This document shows, piece by piece, positions 34,516 to 42,673 of a stretch of 64,000 nucleotides of DNA. This stretch comes from Streptomyces cellulosae (GTDB taxonomy: Bacteria > Actinomycetota > Actinomycetes > Streptomycetales > Streptomycetaceae). Made by a program: the position numbers and the translations under genes. The notes beneath the pieces were generated by a model. That model made no database searches and was not told the DNA's origin. It saw only the letters and a list, made by a program, of their open reading frames with translations. The DNA lies in the NCBI RefSeq assembly GCF_000721105.1, contig NZ_JOEV01000004.1, forward strand, positions 1 through 64,000, read 5' to 3'. Numbering within the stretch: the stretch's first letter is position 1; every line of letters starts with the position of its first letter.

Positions 34516-35250
34516 ATGACCGACGGTAGGGACGACGCCGAGAGCCGCCTGGCGAGGATCGAGCGACTGCTGCAGAGCGGTGAGCGCCAAGCGGCACCCG
34601 CGTGGCGCCGGGCGACGCGGGGGGAGCCGCGCTGGGCGGTGACCGCCGTGATCCTGGTGGCGGTCGTACTCCAGGCCACGCTGCCGCACCGGCTCGCCTT
34701 CCAGCCGTACTGGGTGCTGCCGGTCCTGGAGCTCCTGCTGCTGGCCGGCCTGATCGCCGCGAACCCGCGACGGGTGGAGCCCCGGACCCGGTGGCTGCGG
34801 TGGCTGGGCCTGACCTTGATCTGCCTGATCAGCCTGGCCAACGGCTGGGCGGCGGTCCGCCTGGTGGCGGGCCTGGTCAACGGCACCGAGGGGGCGGACG
34901 CCGGGCCGCTGCTGCTGACCGGCGGCGGTATCTGGCTGACGAACGTCATCGTGTTCGCCCTGTGGTACTGGGAGTGGGACCGCGGCGGCCCGATGGCACG
35001 GGCCCGCAGTCACCACCAGTTCGCCGACTTCCTCTTCGTGCAGATGCAGAGCCCCGAGACCGCGCCGCCGGACTGGGAGCCGGCGTTCCTCGACTACCTG
35101 TACCTGTCGTTCACCAACTCCACCGCCTTCAGCCCGACCGACGTGATGCCGCTGTCGCGGTGGGCGAAGATGCTGATGATGGTGCAGTCCTCCGTGTCGC
35201 TGGTGACCGTGGTCCTGGTGGTCGCCCGGGCCGTCAACATCCTGCGCTGA
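34516..35250 (+). CDS. DUF1345-like integral membrane protein
   Basis: 244 residues: a charged N-terminus, then about five membrane segments (VTAVILVAVVLQATL, VLELLLLAGLIAA, LGLTLICLISLAN, LTNVIVFALWYW, and the C-terminal VSLVTVVLVVARAVNIL). Before the last helix, YLYLSFTNSTAFSPTDVMPLSRWAKM resembles the conserved DUF1345 block and has an ion-channel-pore-like look, but no function is established. ATG 34516 starts the charged segment; the longer open frame upstream overlaps the DeoR promoter. No functional link to neighbours is evident. Confidence 0.7.
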   Translation: MTDGRDDAESRLARIERLLQSGERQAAPAWRRATRGEPRWAVTAVILVAVVLQATLPHRLAFQPYWVLPVLELLLLAGLIAANPRRVEPRTRWLRWLGLTLICLISLANGWAAVRLVAGLVNGTEGADAGPLLLTGGGIWLTNVIVFALWYWEWDRGGPMARARSHHQFADFLFVQMQSPETAPPDWEPAFLDYLYLSFTNSTAFSPTDVMPLSRWAKMLMMVQSSVSLVTVVLVVARAVNILR

Positions 35251-35355
35251 CGGCTCAGCCGGGACCCACTGGGGCGGTGGCCCCGGCTGCCCGTACCGGA
35301 CACGGCTGAGCGCGCCGGATTCCGTCAGGAACGCACGGGGAGGACCCGCACCTCG

Positions 35356-36243
35356 TCAGCGGGCCGGGCGGCGATATGCCTGGACGACGCTGGCATAGCT
35401 GTTCCCGGCGTGACCTTGCGCGATGATGCGCTCCATCAGGGCCTCGGAGTACTTGGGCAGTTCGGTGTCGACGCCGAGCGCCTCGCTCTCCTCGACAAGG
35501 TGCTTGAGCGCGCCCAGGTGCGTCTCCAGGGTGGCGTCGTGGGCCGGGAACTTCCCGTCGCCCGCGTCGATCTGCGCCGCGTAGTCGGCCGTGAAGATCT
35601 TGATGGCGTCGAGCCACATGTGCGCCCACGGCAGGAACTCCCGCGCCTTGACCCCGCCGGTCTCCACGATGGCGACACCGTGCAGGAAGCTGTTGAGGGC
35701 ACCCCACATCAGGCCGAGCAGCGACACGTCGAACAGGGCGGGCTTGCCGTGGTCGGTGCCGAGGTGGGTGGTGCCTCCGCCGAGCAGTTTCAGCACGGGC
35801 TCGTGGGCGTCGAAGACGGCCCGGTCGCCGGCGTAGAAGAGGACCGAGGTCTCGGCGCCGATACCGGGCGGGGTGATCATGATGGCGCCGTCGAGGTACG
35901 CCGCGCCGTTCCTCTGCGCCCACTCGGCGGTCCGCCGGGCCTGCGCGGAGGAACCCGAGGTCAGGTTGACCAGGGTCTTGCCGTGCAGCGCGTCACCCAG
36001 TGTGCCGATCACGTCGTGCACCACGTCGTACGTCGACACGCACACGACCACGAGGTCGCTCGCGGCCACGGCATCCCCGGGAGTGGCGGCGAGGACCGCG
36101 CCGTCCGCGACGAGCCCGCGGGCCTTGTCCGCCGAGCGGTTCCACACGGTGGTGGAGTGGCCCGCCCTCAGGAAGGCAGCGGCCAGTGCCTGTCCCATCA
36201 GGCCCAGGCCGATCACCGACACCGAGGTGTGGTTGTCATCCAT
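35356..36243 (-). CDS. NAD(P)-dependent oxidoreductase, imine reductase/beta-hydroxyacid dehydrogenase type
   Basis: 295 residues. Rossmann motif VIGLGLMGQALA (residues 10-21) with TTVWNRSADKA, typical of NADPH-using enzymes. LDGAIMITPPGIG and the helix around KPALFDVSLLGLMWG are blocks I associate with actinobacterial imine reductases, with Asp172 at the position that is Asp or Tyr in characterised IREDs. It may reduce a cyclic imine or a related carbonyl substrate. ATG 36243 begins the Rossmann domain. It is divergent from a SARP-type regulator across a 390-nt region carrying 11-bp repeats, which suggests that it is one of that regulator's targets. Confidence 0.82.
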   Translation of the reverse strand: MDDNHTSVSVIGLGLMGQALAAAFLRAGHSTTVWNRSADKARGLVADGAVLAATPGDAVAASDLVVVCVSTYDVVHDVIGTLGDALHGKTLVNLTSGSSAQARRTAEWAQRNGAAYLDGAIMITPPGIGAETSVLFYAGDRAVFDAHEPVLKLLGGGTTHLGTDHGKPALFDVSLLGLMWGALNSFLHGVAIVETGGVKAREFLPWAHMWLDAIKIFTADYAAQIDAGDGKFPAHDATLETHLGALKHLVEESEALGVDTELPKYSEALMERIIAQGHAGNSYASVVQAYRRPAR

Positions 36244-36477
36244 GAATCGTTTCCTCCAGTACGAAGCGGTGTGCTGAACAAACCGGGGCGCGGGTGCACC
36301 GGCGAAAGAACGGTCCGGGACAGCGCGGGGAGGTGCGGCGTCGGCGCGAACGGTGGCTGACAGCTGCTCTCGGCACTGCTGTTCCACCGGAGCGGTTGGG
36401 CGCCGGAGTCCTGCGCCGGGCCCCCTTCCGCACCGCCGCCCGACCCGCGTTCCTCAGGGAAGCCTGTCTGATGCCCC

Positions 36478-36521
36478 TTCGGAATCGCTTCGGAATCGCT
36501 TCGGACTCGATTCGGATCAGC
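36478..36521. repeat. Four 11-bp direct repeats, candidate SARP binding site
   Basis: TTCGGAATCGC, TTCGGAATCGC, TTCGGACTCGA and TTCGGATCAGC follow each other without gaps, and a further TTC follows. SARP proteins are known to bind direct repeats with an 11-bp (one helical turn) period. The array lies 113 nt upstream of the SARP gene and 235 nt upstream of the divergent oxidoreductase gene. The rest of the 390-nt region shows no convincing gene. Confidence 0.65.
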
Positions 36522-36633
36522 TTCTCACCCGCCTCGGACGGACCTCAGAGCTGCGGCCGCGGTCGCCCTCCTGGCCGGCGGCGGGCCCTTTCGTCGCCGA
36601 TCACCCTGCGCGGCCGCCAGTTACGCTGAGATC

Positions 36634-39600
36634 ATGAAGTTCGGGGTGCTGGGGCCGTTGGAGGTGTGCACCGACGAGGGCCGCCGCGTGCCGGTGCCCG
36701 AAGTCAAGGTGCGTATGCTCCTCGCCGATCTGCTCGCCCATCAAGGGCAGGTCGTGCCGGTGAGCCGGCTCGTCGAGGACCTGTGGGGCGGCTCGACGTT
36801 CACGGCACGGCCCACGGCGTCCCTGCAGGCCAAGGTGTCCCAGCTGCGGCGCGCTCTGGAGGACGCGGAGGCCGGCGGCCGCGAGCTGGTGGCGCACCGG
36901 GCACCGGGCTACGTCCTGGACGTCCCGGCCGCCGCGCTGGACGCCGGGCGGTTTCGCGCCCTGGTCGCCGAGGCCCGTGCCACCGGAGAACCCCGGGCGC
37001 GGGCGGCGCTGTACACCGAGGCGCTGGCGATGTGGCGCGGGCCCGCCTTCGCCGAGTTCGCGGACCAGGCCTGCGTACGGCCGACGGCGGCGAGCCTGGA
37101 GGAGGAACGCCTCACAGCGGTGGAGGAACACGCCCAGACGCGGCTGGAGTTGGGCGAGCACAGCCTGCTGGTCGGTGAGCTGACCGAGCTGGTGGACACG
37201 TACCCGTTGCGCGAAGGGCTGCGGGGCGCACTGATGTGGGCGCTGTACCAGGCGGGGCGCTCCTCCGACGCGCTCGACTGCTTCACCGATCTGCGGCGCC
37301 GGCTCGACGAGGAGCTGGGGCTCACGCCCGGTCCCTCCCTGGAGGCGTTGCAGCGCGCCATCCTGCGGCACGACCCGGAACTGGCCCCGCCCGAACGGCC
37401 CTTTCAGTCGGCCGTGGCAGTGCCGGTCCTGCCGGGACCGACGGCGTCGGCCTCGCCCCTGGTGGGCCGTGACCAGGCGGTACAGAGGATCCGGTCACTG
37501 CTCTTGCAGCGCCGTCTGGTGACGCTCACCGGCCCCGGAGGCGTCGGCAAGACCCGTCTCGCGCAGGCCACGGCCGAGAGTCTGACCGGCGCGTTCACCG
37601 ACGGTGCCTGGGTGGTGGAGCTCGCGGACATCGAGGGCCTGGAACGGTTCGCGAGCACGCGGGCACTGGCCGAGCAGGTCATGGCGGCGCTCGGGATCCG
37701 TGAGAACGCCTCGGACGACGACCGCAAGGCCCCGACGGACCGCCTCGCCGACGCGCTGGCCGCCCGGCGGCTGCTCCTCGTGCTGGACAACTGCGAACAC
37801 GTCGTGGAGGCCGTTGCGCAGTTGACCGGCCTGCTGCTGGGCCGGGCCCCGCACCTGCACGTCCTGACCACCAGTCAGGAACCGTTGCGCACCAGACACG
37901 AGACGGTGTACCCGGTGGCACCGCTGTCCCTGCCCCCGGCAGGCCGGCCGGGACTCGACGCGCTGTCGACCGCGGGCGCCGTACGTCTCTTCGTGGAGCG
38001 GGCCACCGCCACGGACCCCGAGTTCGTGCTCGACGCCACCACAGCCCCTCTCGTCGCGGACGTGTGCCGGCGCCTCGACGGCATCCCGCTGGCCCTGGAG
38101 CTGGCCGCCACCCGGGTCCGTTCGCTGGGCATCAGGGAGCTGCACGACCGTCTCGACGACCGCTTCAAGGTGCTCAACAGCGGCTATCGGGACGCCCCTT
38201 CGCGGCACCGGACGCTACAGGCCACGCTCGACTGGAGCTGGGGGCTGCTCGACCCGCGGGAACGGACGGTGCTGCGGCGATTATCGGCCTTCGGTGAGGG
38301 GTGCACACTGGAGGCCGCCGAGGACGTGTGCTCCGGTGGCGGTATGTCCCGCGCCGATGTCCTCGACGCACTGAGCCTGCTCGTGGAGCGGTCCTTGGCC
38401 GTGCGGATCGAGGGCCCGAACGGACCGCGCTACCGGCTGCTGGAGTCCGTCGCGGTCTACGCGCGCGACAAGCTGGCCGAGTCCGGGGACAGCGCCCAGA
38501 CCGCGACCCGGCACCTGCGCCACTACGTCCGGCTCGCCGAGCGGGCCCGGCCGCATCTGCACGAGCGCGAGCAGTCCCGCTGGTTCCAGTCCCTGGACCT
38601 GGAGGCGGCCAACGTGCAGCGTGCTCTGCGCGAGGCCGGCCGGGCCTCGGCCGCACAGGACGCGCTGCGCCTGGTCAACTCCCTGACCTGGTACTGGTTT
38701 GTACGCGGCCGGCTCGGCGAGGCCCGCAGGGCGCTGGCCACCGCCCTGGAGACGCCCGGCCCGGCCGCACCTCAGGAGCGCCTGGAGGCGACGTTCTGGC
38801 ACGCGGGCATCCGCCTGCTGCTCGGCGAGCACGACGGGACATGCGAAGGGGTGCCCGACGGGGAGGGCGACCGGGAACGCGACGCCCTTGGTGAGTACGC
38901 GGCCGGGTCCACCGTGGAATCGGCCAGGGCCGAGTGGTTCCTGGCGCACGCGCAGTGGACGGTCGGGGCGTTGACCGACGGCGAGAAACGGATCGAGCGG
39001 GTCCTGCTCTCCTTCCGGACGCTGCGCGACGTGTGGGGCACCGCCGCAGCGCTCACCACGCGCGCCGGCTTCGCGCTGGCGCGCGGCGATCTGGAGGCGG
39101 TGCGCGGCAACGCCGAGGGCGCCCGGGCCCATTTCACCGAACTGGGGGATCTGTGGGGCAGGCTGAAGACGACCGACGTGCTCGGCCGGCTGGCCGAGAT
39201 CAACGGCGACTACGACCTGGCGGCCCGGCTTCACCGTGAGAGCCTGCAGATCGCCCAGACCCTTCAGATGTGGCCCGAGGTGTCCGCGAAGCTGTCCGGC
39301 CTCGGCAGGACCGCTCTGCTCACGCAGCGCTTCGAGGAGGCCGACGATCTGCACACGCGTGCCCTGCGGCTCGCGGCCGAACAGGGCAACCAGCCCGCCG
39401 AGCAGTTCGCCGCGCTGGGCCTCGCGCTGAGTGCCCGGCGCCAGGGCCGGCTCGACGCGGCCGAGGAGTGGCTGCGGCCCTGGCTGGCCTGGAACCGTCG
39501 GCGCGACGACGCGCCGGGACTCGCGCTGGTCCTGGCCGAGCTGGGCTTCATCGCCGAACAACGCGGCGACAGCGACCGCGCTCTCGCGTACCACGGGGAC

Positions 39601-39909
39601 GGCCTCGCGGCTGCCCTGACGACCAAGGACCCCCGCTCGGTCGCCCTGGCGCTCGAAGGCCTGGCAGGCGCACACTCCCTGGCCGGGAACCCGGAGCGGG
39701 CCGCGCGCCTGCTGGGCACGGCGGCAGCGACCAGGGAGCGGGCCGGAGCCCCTCACCCTCCCGCGGAGCAGGGTGATGTGGAGCGCATCTCCGCACGCGT
39801 ACGTGCCGCGATCGACGAGGGCACCTACGCCCGGGAGTTCACCCTGGGCACCCTGAGGGCCCACGAGGCCCAGGCCACGGTGGAGTCGGCGGGCCCGGGC
39901 ACGGGGTGA
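36634..39909 (+). CDS. SARP/AfsR-type transcriptional regulator (winged helix-BTAD-NB-ARC-TPR)
   Basis: 1,091 residues. Residues 1-90 form an OmpR-like winged helix (FGVLGPLEVCTDEGRRVPV, RMLLADLLAHQGQVVPVSRLVEDLW). Residues 95-245 are the bacterial transcriptional activation domain (ALDAGRFRALVAEAR, YPLREGLRGALMWALYQAGR). An NB-ARC ATPase follows, with Walker A GPGGVGKTRLA near 300 and LLLVLDNCEHV near 380. The remainder is TPR-like helices. This is the large regulator layout that couples a signal and ATP hydrolysis to activation of secondary-metabolism or stress genes. Codon 550 (38281-38283) is TTA, the only in-frame TTA I found in this window, so translation should depend on the bldA tRNA. 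The likely target is the divergent oxidoreductase and/or itself. Confidence 0.93.
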   Translation: MKFGVLGPLEVCTDEGRRVPVPEVKVRMLLADLLAHQGQVVPVSRLVEDLWGGSTFTARPTASLQAKVSQLRRALEDAEAGGRELVAHRAPGYVLDVPAAALDAGRFRALVAEARATGEPRARAALYTEALAMWRGPAFAEFADQACVRPTAASLEEERLTAVEEHAQTRLELGEHSLLVGELTELVDTYPLREGLRGALMWALYQAGRSSDALDCFTDLRRRLDEELGLTPGPSLEALQRAILRHDPELAPPERPFQSAVAVPVLPGPTASASPLVGRDQAVQRIRSLLLQRRLVTLTGPGGVGKTRLAQATAESLTGAFTDGAWVVELADIEGLERFASTRALAEQVMAALGIRENASDDDRKAPTDRLADALAARRLLLVLDNCEHVVEAVAQLTGLLLGRAPHLHVLTTSQEPLRTRHETVYPVAPLSLPPAGRPGLDALSTAGAVRLFVERATATDPEFVLDATTAPLVADVCRRLDGIPLALELAATRVRSLGIRELHDRLDDRFKVLNSGYRDAPSRHRTLQATLDWSWGLLDPRERTVLRRLSAFGEGCTLEAAEDVCSGGGMSRADVLDALSLLVERSLAVRIEGPNGPRYRLLESVAVYARDKLAESGDSAQTATRHLRHYVRLAERARPHLHEREQSRWFQSLDLEAANVQRALREAGRASAAQDALRLVNSLTWYWFVRGRLGEARRALATALETPGPAAPQERLEATFWHAGIRLLLGEHDGTCEGVPDGEGDRERDALGEYAAGSTVESARAEWFLAHAQWTVGALTDGEKRIERVLLSFRTLRDVWGTAAALTTRAGFALARGDLEAVRGNAEGARAHFTELGDLWGRLKTTDVLGRLAEINGDYDLAARLHRESLQIAQTLQMWPEVSAKLSGLGRTALLTQRFEEADDLHTRALRLAAEQGNQPAEQFAALGLALSARRQGRLDAAEEWLRPWLAWNRRRDDAPGLALVLAELGFIAEQRGDSDRALAYHGDGLAAALTTKDPRSVALALEGLAGAHSLAGNPERAARLLGTAAATRERAGAPHPPAEQGDVERISARVRAAIDEGTYAREFTLGTLRAHEAQATVESAGPGTG

Positions 39910-40036
39910 GCCGAGGCCCGCGGAAACGCCCGGCGCGGGGTTCGAGAACCGCCGGCTCGTCGAACGGCCCGGCGAAACGGGAGGCGATCAGCGAGCCTCG
40001 TGACCAGGGTGGCCATGAGACGGCACGCCTCGGCCC

Positions 40037-40459
40037 TCAACCGAGGAACGACAACCGAACCTTCCGGTCGGGGTTGTCCCGGTTCGTATCGACCAGGCAC
40101 ACCGACTGCCACGTCCCCAGTTCCAGTCGCCCGCCGACCACCGGCAGTGTCGCGTGGGGCGGGACGATGGCGGGGAGCACATGGTCGCGGCCGTGGCCGG
40201 GGCTGCCGTGGCGGTGCTGCCAGCGATCGTCGGCGGGGAGGAGGGTGTGCAGGGCGGCGAGGAGGTCGTCGTCGCTGCCGGCACCCGTCTCGATGATCGC
40301 GATGCCGGCCGTGGCGTGCGGGACGAAGAGGTTGAGAAGGCCGTCGCGGCCGGCTGCCACCTCCCTCAGGAAGGCTTCACAGTCGCCGGTGAGATCGGCG
40401 ATCCGCTCCGTGGAGCCAGTGCTCACATTCAGGATTCGGGTGGTGAAAACGTCTGACAT
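40037..40459 (-). CDS. YjbQ/UPF0047 family protein (secondary thiamine-phosphate synthase type)
   Basis: A 140-residue single-domain protein. Family blocks are LLNLFVPHATAGIAIIETGAG, HGRDHVLPAIVPPHATLPVVGGRLELGTWQSVCLVD and NRDNPDRKVRL. Some members have weak thiamine-phosphate synthase activity in vitro; the physiological role is unclear. ATG 40459 is preferred because GAGG lies 9 nt before it; an in-frame ATG three codons upstream lacks spacing. It is divergent from the sulfonate operon. Confidence 0.88.
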   Translation of the reverse strand: MSDVFTTRILNVSTGSTERIADLTGDCEAFLREVAAGRDGLLNLFVPHATAGIAIIETGAGSDDDLLAALHTLLPADDRWQHRHGSPGHGRDHVLPAIVPPHATLPVVGGRLELGTWQSVCLVDTNRDNPDRKVRLSFLG

Positions 40460-40545
40460 GCCTCCCATCCTCACCCGCGGACCGCGTTTCACACGTGTGC
40501 GACCGACCACCTTCCGATACGAGTGGTCCACTACGCGAGACACCA

Positions 40546-40575
40546 TTGACCGTGGGCGCGTCGGATGACTACTTT
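40546..40575 (+). promoter_or_regulatory. Promoter of the sulfonate operon, giving a leaderless leader-peptide mRNA
   Basis: TTGACC (40546-40551), an 18-nt spacer and TACTTT (40570-40575). Seven nucleotides later is the A of the leader-peptide ATG (40583), so transcription should begin at the start codon. No Shine-Dalgarno sequence precedes that ATG, consistent with a leaderless transcript. Confidence 0.6.
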
Positions 40576-40582
40576 CAGCCGC

Positions 40583-40666
40583 ATGTTGCGTTCAGCTCTT
40601 CTCACCACGCGCGGTCACATCGACCTGCTGCGGGTGGCCTCCGCCGCGTGTCGTCGCGGCCGCTGA
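40583..40666 (+). CDS. Cysteine-containing leader peptide upstream of the sulfonate operon
   Basis: A 27-residue ORF beginning MLRSALLTTR and ending VASAACRRGR. It fits the actinobacterial leader-peptide family found ahead of sulfur-assimilation genes, with the recurrent (R)xHxDLxRVxSAxCRR pattern: here GHIDLLRVASAACRR. The single Cys near the end, followed by Arg codons, suggests ribosome stalling when cysteine is scarce, with control of the downstream ssu genes about 200 nt away. Cysteine-responsive attenuation by short leaderless ORFs is established in mycobacteria; the mechanism here is inferred. Confidence 0.75.
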   Translation: MLRSALLTTRGHIDLLRVASAACRRGR

Positions 40667-40695
40667 CGCTTTCTCACTCTCTCTTCGTCCGATCC

Positions 40696-40749
40696 GGTCC
40701 GATCTCTCCACCTGATCCGATCTCTCCATCTGATCCGATCTGACCTGGA
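40696..40749 (+). repeat. 18-bp tandem repeat between leader peptide and ssuC
   Basis: Three units with an 18-bp period at 40696-40713, 40714-40731 and 40732-40749. The first two differ at two positions (GATCCGATCTCTCCATCT type); the third keeps only GATCCGATCT. They lie in the transcribed leader region, 30 nt after the leader-peptide stop, so they could act in RNA or as a protein-binding site. Confidence 0.65.
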
Positions 40750-40871
40750 TCCGAACCGCGCCTGATCTCCTTGATCCGCACCGCCGTACCCGCACGCCCC
40801 GCTCACCTCCGGGACGTGGCGGCGCGCGGGCGCACTCCCTCACCGGCCGCTCTTCCGCCTGTGGAGCACTC

Positions 40872-41786
40872 ATGAGCATCAGCCATGCCCCGCCCGGCTC
40901 TCACGGAGCCGATATTTCAGATATATCCGCATCCAACCTCACCAAGGCCGACGGCACGGCCGACGCCGACGAGCGCGCTCCGCTCGACCTCCAGCCCCTC
41001 GTCCCCAGCTCCTCCCGCCGCGCCCGCGTCCCCCGCTGGCTGCGCCGTACCACCGGCCCACTCGTGCTGCTGGCGCTGTGGCAACTCCTCAGCAGCACGG
41101 GCGTGTTGACCCCTGACGTGCTCGCCTCACCGGGGCGGATCGCCCAGGTGGGCCGGGACCTGATCGCCGACGGCTCACTGCCCTCCGCCATGGGCACCTC
41201 ACTGCAGCGGGTGGCGGTCGGACTGCTGCTCGGCACGGTCGTCGGCACCGGACTCGCCCTGGTCTCGGGCCTGTTCCGGATCGGCGAGGACCTCGTGGAC
41301 GCCCCCGTCCAGATGCTGCGGACCGTGCCCTTCGTGGGTCTCATCCCGCTGTTCATCATCTGGTTCGGCATCGGCGAGGCGCCGAAGGTCGCCATCATCA
41401 CGCTCGGCGTGACCTTCCCGCTGTACCTCAACGTGTACGCCGGCATCCGCGGCGTGGACTCGCAACTGATCGAGGCCGGGGAATCCCTCGGACTGTCGCG
41501 GTGGGGGCTGGTGCGCCACGTCGTGCTGCCGGGTGCGCTGCCCGGGGCGATGACCGGCCTGCGCTACTCCCTCGGCATCTCCTGGCTGGCGCTCGTCTTC
41601 GCCGAGCAGGTCAACGCGGACTCCGGCATCGGGTTCCTGATGGTCCAGGCGCGGGACTTCCTGCGGACCGACGTGATCGTGGTCTGCCTGATCGTCTACG
41701 CCTTCCTCGGCCTGCTGGCCGACTTCGTCGTCCGTACCCTTGAAAGGCTGCTGCTGCAATGGCGACCGACGTTCACCGGCCGGTGA
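40872..41786 (+). CDS. ssuC: Sulfonate ABC importer permease SsuC
   Basis: A 304-residue permease of the sulfonate/nitrate/taurine family with about six membrane segments after a hydrophilic N-terminus of about 55 residues. LGTVVGTGLALVSGLFRIGEDLVDAPVQMLRTVPFVGLIPLFIIWFGIGE and the EAA-type loop EAGESLGLSRWGLVRHVVLPGALPG are typical. GGAG precedes ATG 40872. Its 3' end overlaps ssuB by 28 bp. It forms the membrane channel for uptake of organosulfonates as a sulfur source. Confidence 0.9.
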   Translation: MSISHAPPGSHGADISDISASNLTKADGTADADERAPLDLQPLVPSSSRRARVPRWLRRTTGPLVLLALWQLLSSTGVLTPDVLASPGRIAQVGRDLIADGSLPSAMGTSLQRVAVGLLLGTVVGTGLALVSGLFRIGEDLVDAPVQMLRTVPFVGLIPLFIIWFGIGEAPKVAIITLGVTFPLYLNVYAGIRGVDSQLIEAGESLGLSRWGLVRHVVLPGALPGAMTGLRYSLGISWLALVFAEQVNADSGIGFLMVQARDFLRTDVIVVCLIVYAFLGLLADFVVRTLERLLLQWRPTFTGR

Positions 41787-42595
41787 ACCCCCAGGTGTCC
41801 CAGGTATCGGACCGGCCCCAGGCGTCCGAGACCTCCCAGGTGTCCCAGGTGACCGCGGAATCCGGGGCGTCCCCGGTCCCCCCGGTGCCGCAGGCCGTCC
41901 GCGTCGAGGGTCTGACCCGGTCCTTCGACGGCCGTGCCGTCATCGACGACCTCCGACTCGACGTCCGTCAGGGCGAGTTCGTCGCCCTGCTCGGCCGCAG
42001 CGGCTGCGGCAAGTCCACCCTGTTGCGCATCCTCGCCGGTCTCGACCGCGACATCGAGGGCACCGTCCTCGTCCCGCGCCGCAAGGCCGTCGCGTTCCAG
42101 GCGCCGCGACTGATGCCGTGGAAGAAGGTGTGGCGCAACGTGCTGCTCGGTCTGCCCGGCAGGCCCGAGCGCGCCCTCGCCGACCGGGCCCTCGAAGAGG
42201 TCGGCCTCGACCACCGCTCCGACGCCTGGCCCAAGACCCTCTCCGGCGGCGAGGCCCAACGTGCCTCGCTGGCCCGGGCACTGGTCCGCGAGCCCGATCT
42301 GCTGCTGCTCGACGAGCCGTTCGGCGCGCTCGACGCGCTCACCCGGATCAAGGCCCAGCGTCTGGTGGGCGAGTTGTGGCGGCGGCGTGGCTGCGCCGTG
42401 CTGCTGGTCACGCACGACGTCGAGGAAGCCGTGCTGCTCGCCGACCGGGTCCTGGTGATGGACGACGGTGTCATCGCGCACGAGCAGCGGATCGACCTGG
42501 ACCGGCCACGTGACATCACCGACCCGCGGTTCGCCGAACTGCGCGCCGGGCTCCTGGCCCGCCTGGGTGTCGACACCGCCGCCGAAGCCGCCTGA
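41759..42595 (+). CDS. ssuB: Sulfonate ABC importer ATP-binding protein SsuB
   Basis: 278 residues. Walker A LLGRSGCGKSTLLRILAG, Q-loop FQAPRLMPWKKVWRNV, signature LSGGEAQRASLARAL, Walker B LLLLDEPFGALDALT and H-loop VTHDVEEAVLLADRV are all intact. The order and sequence are typical of SsuB/TauB. ATG 41759 overlaps ssuC by 28 bp. A GTG at 41783 in a GTGA overlap is an alternative start; the N-terminal 40 residues (repeated SQVSQV) precede the ABC fold and are not conserved features. Confidence 0.9.
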   Translation: MATDVHRPVNPQVSQVSDRPQASETSQVSQVTAESGASPVPPVPQAVRVEGLTRSFDGRAVIDDLRLDVRQGEFVALLGRSGCGKSTLLRILAGLDRDIEGTVLVPRRKAVAFQAPRLMPWKKVWRNVLLGLPGRPERALADRALEEVGLDHRSDAWPKTLSGGEAQRASLARALVREPDLLLLDEPFGALDALTRIKAQRLVGELWRRRGCAVLLVTHDVEEAVLLADRVLVMDDGVIAHEQRIDLDRPRDITDPRFAELRAGLLARLGVDTAAEAA

Positions 42596-42673
42596 CTCCC
42601 TTTCTCCCTTTCCTCACTCCCCACCTCTCCACCCCCTCCAGTCCTTCTCCCGGTTGCACAGAACGGATCCGTC

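Noticed and set aside
36294..36629. ORF of 111 codons between the oxidoreductase and SARP genes
   Set aside because: It runs through the 11-bp repeats, and composition and lack of family match argue for non-coding DNA.
36634..39909. SARP regulator as marker of a secondary-metabolite cluster
   Set aside because: No polyketide, NRPS, terpene or RiPP genes lie nearby; only one oxidoreductase is linked.
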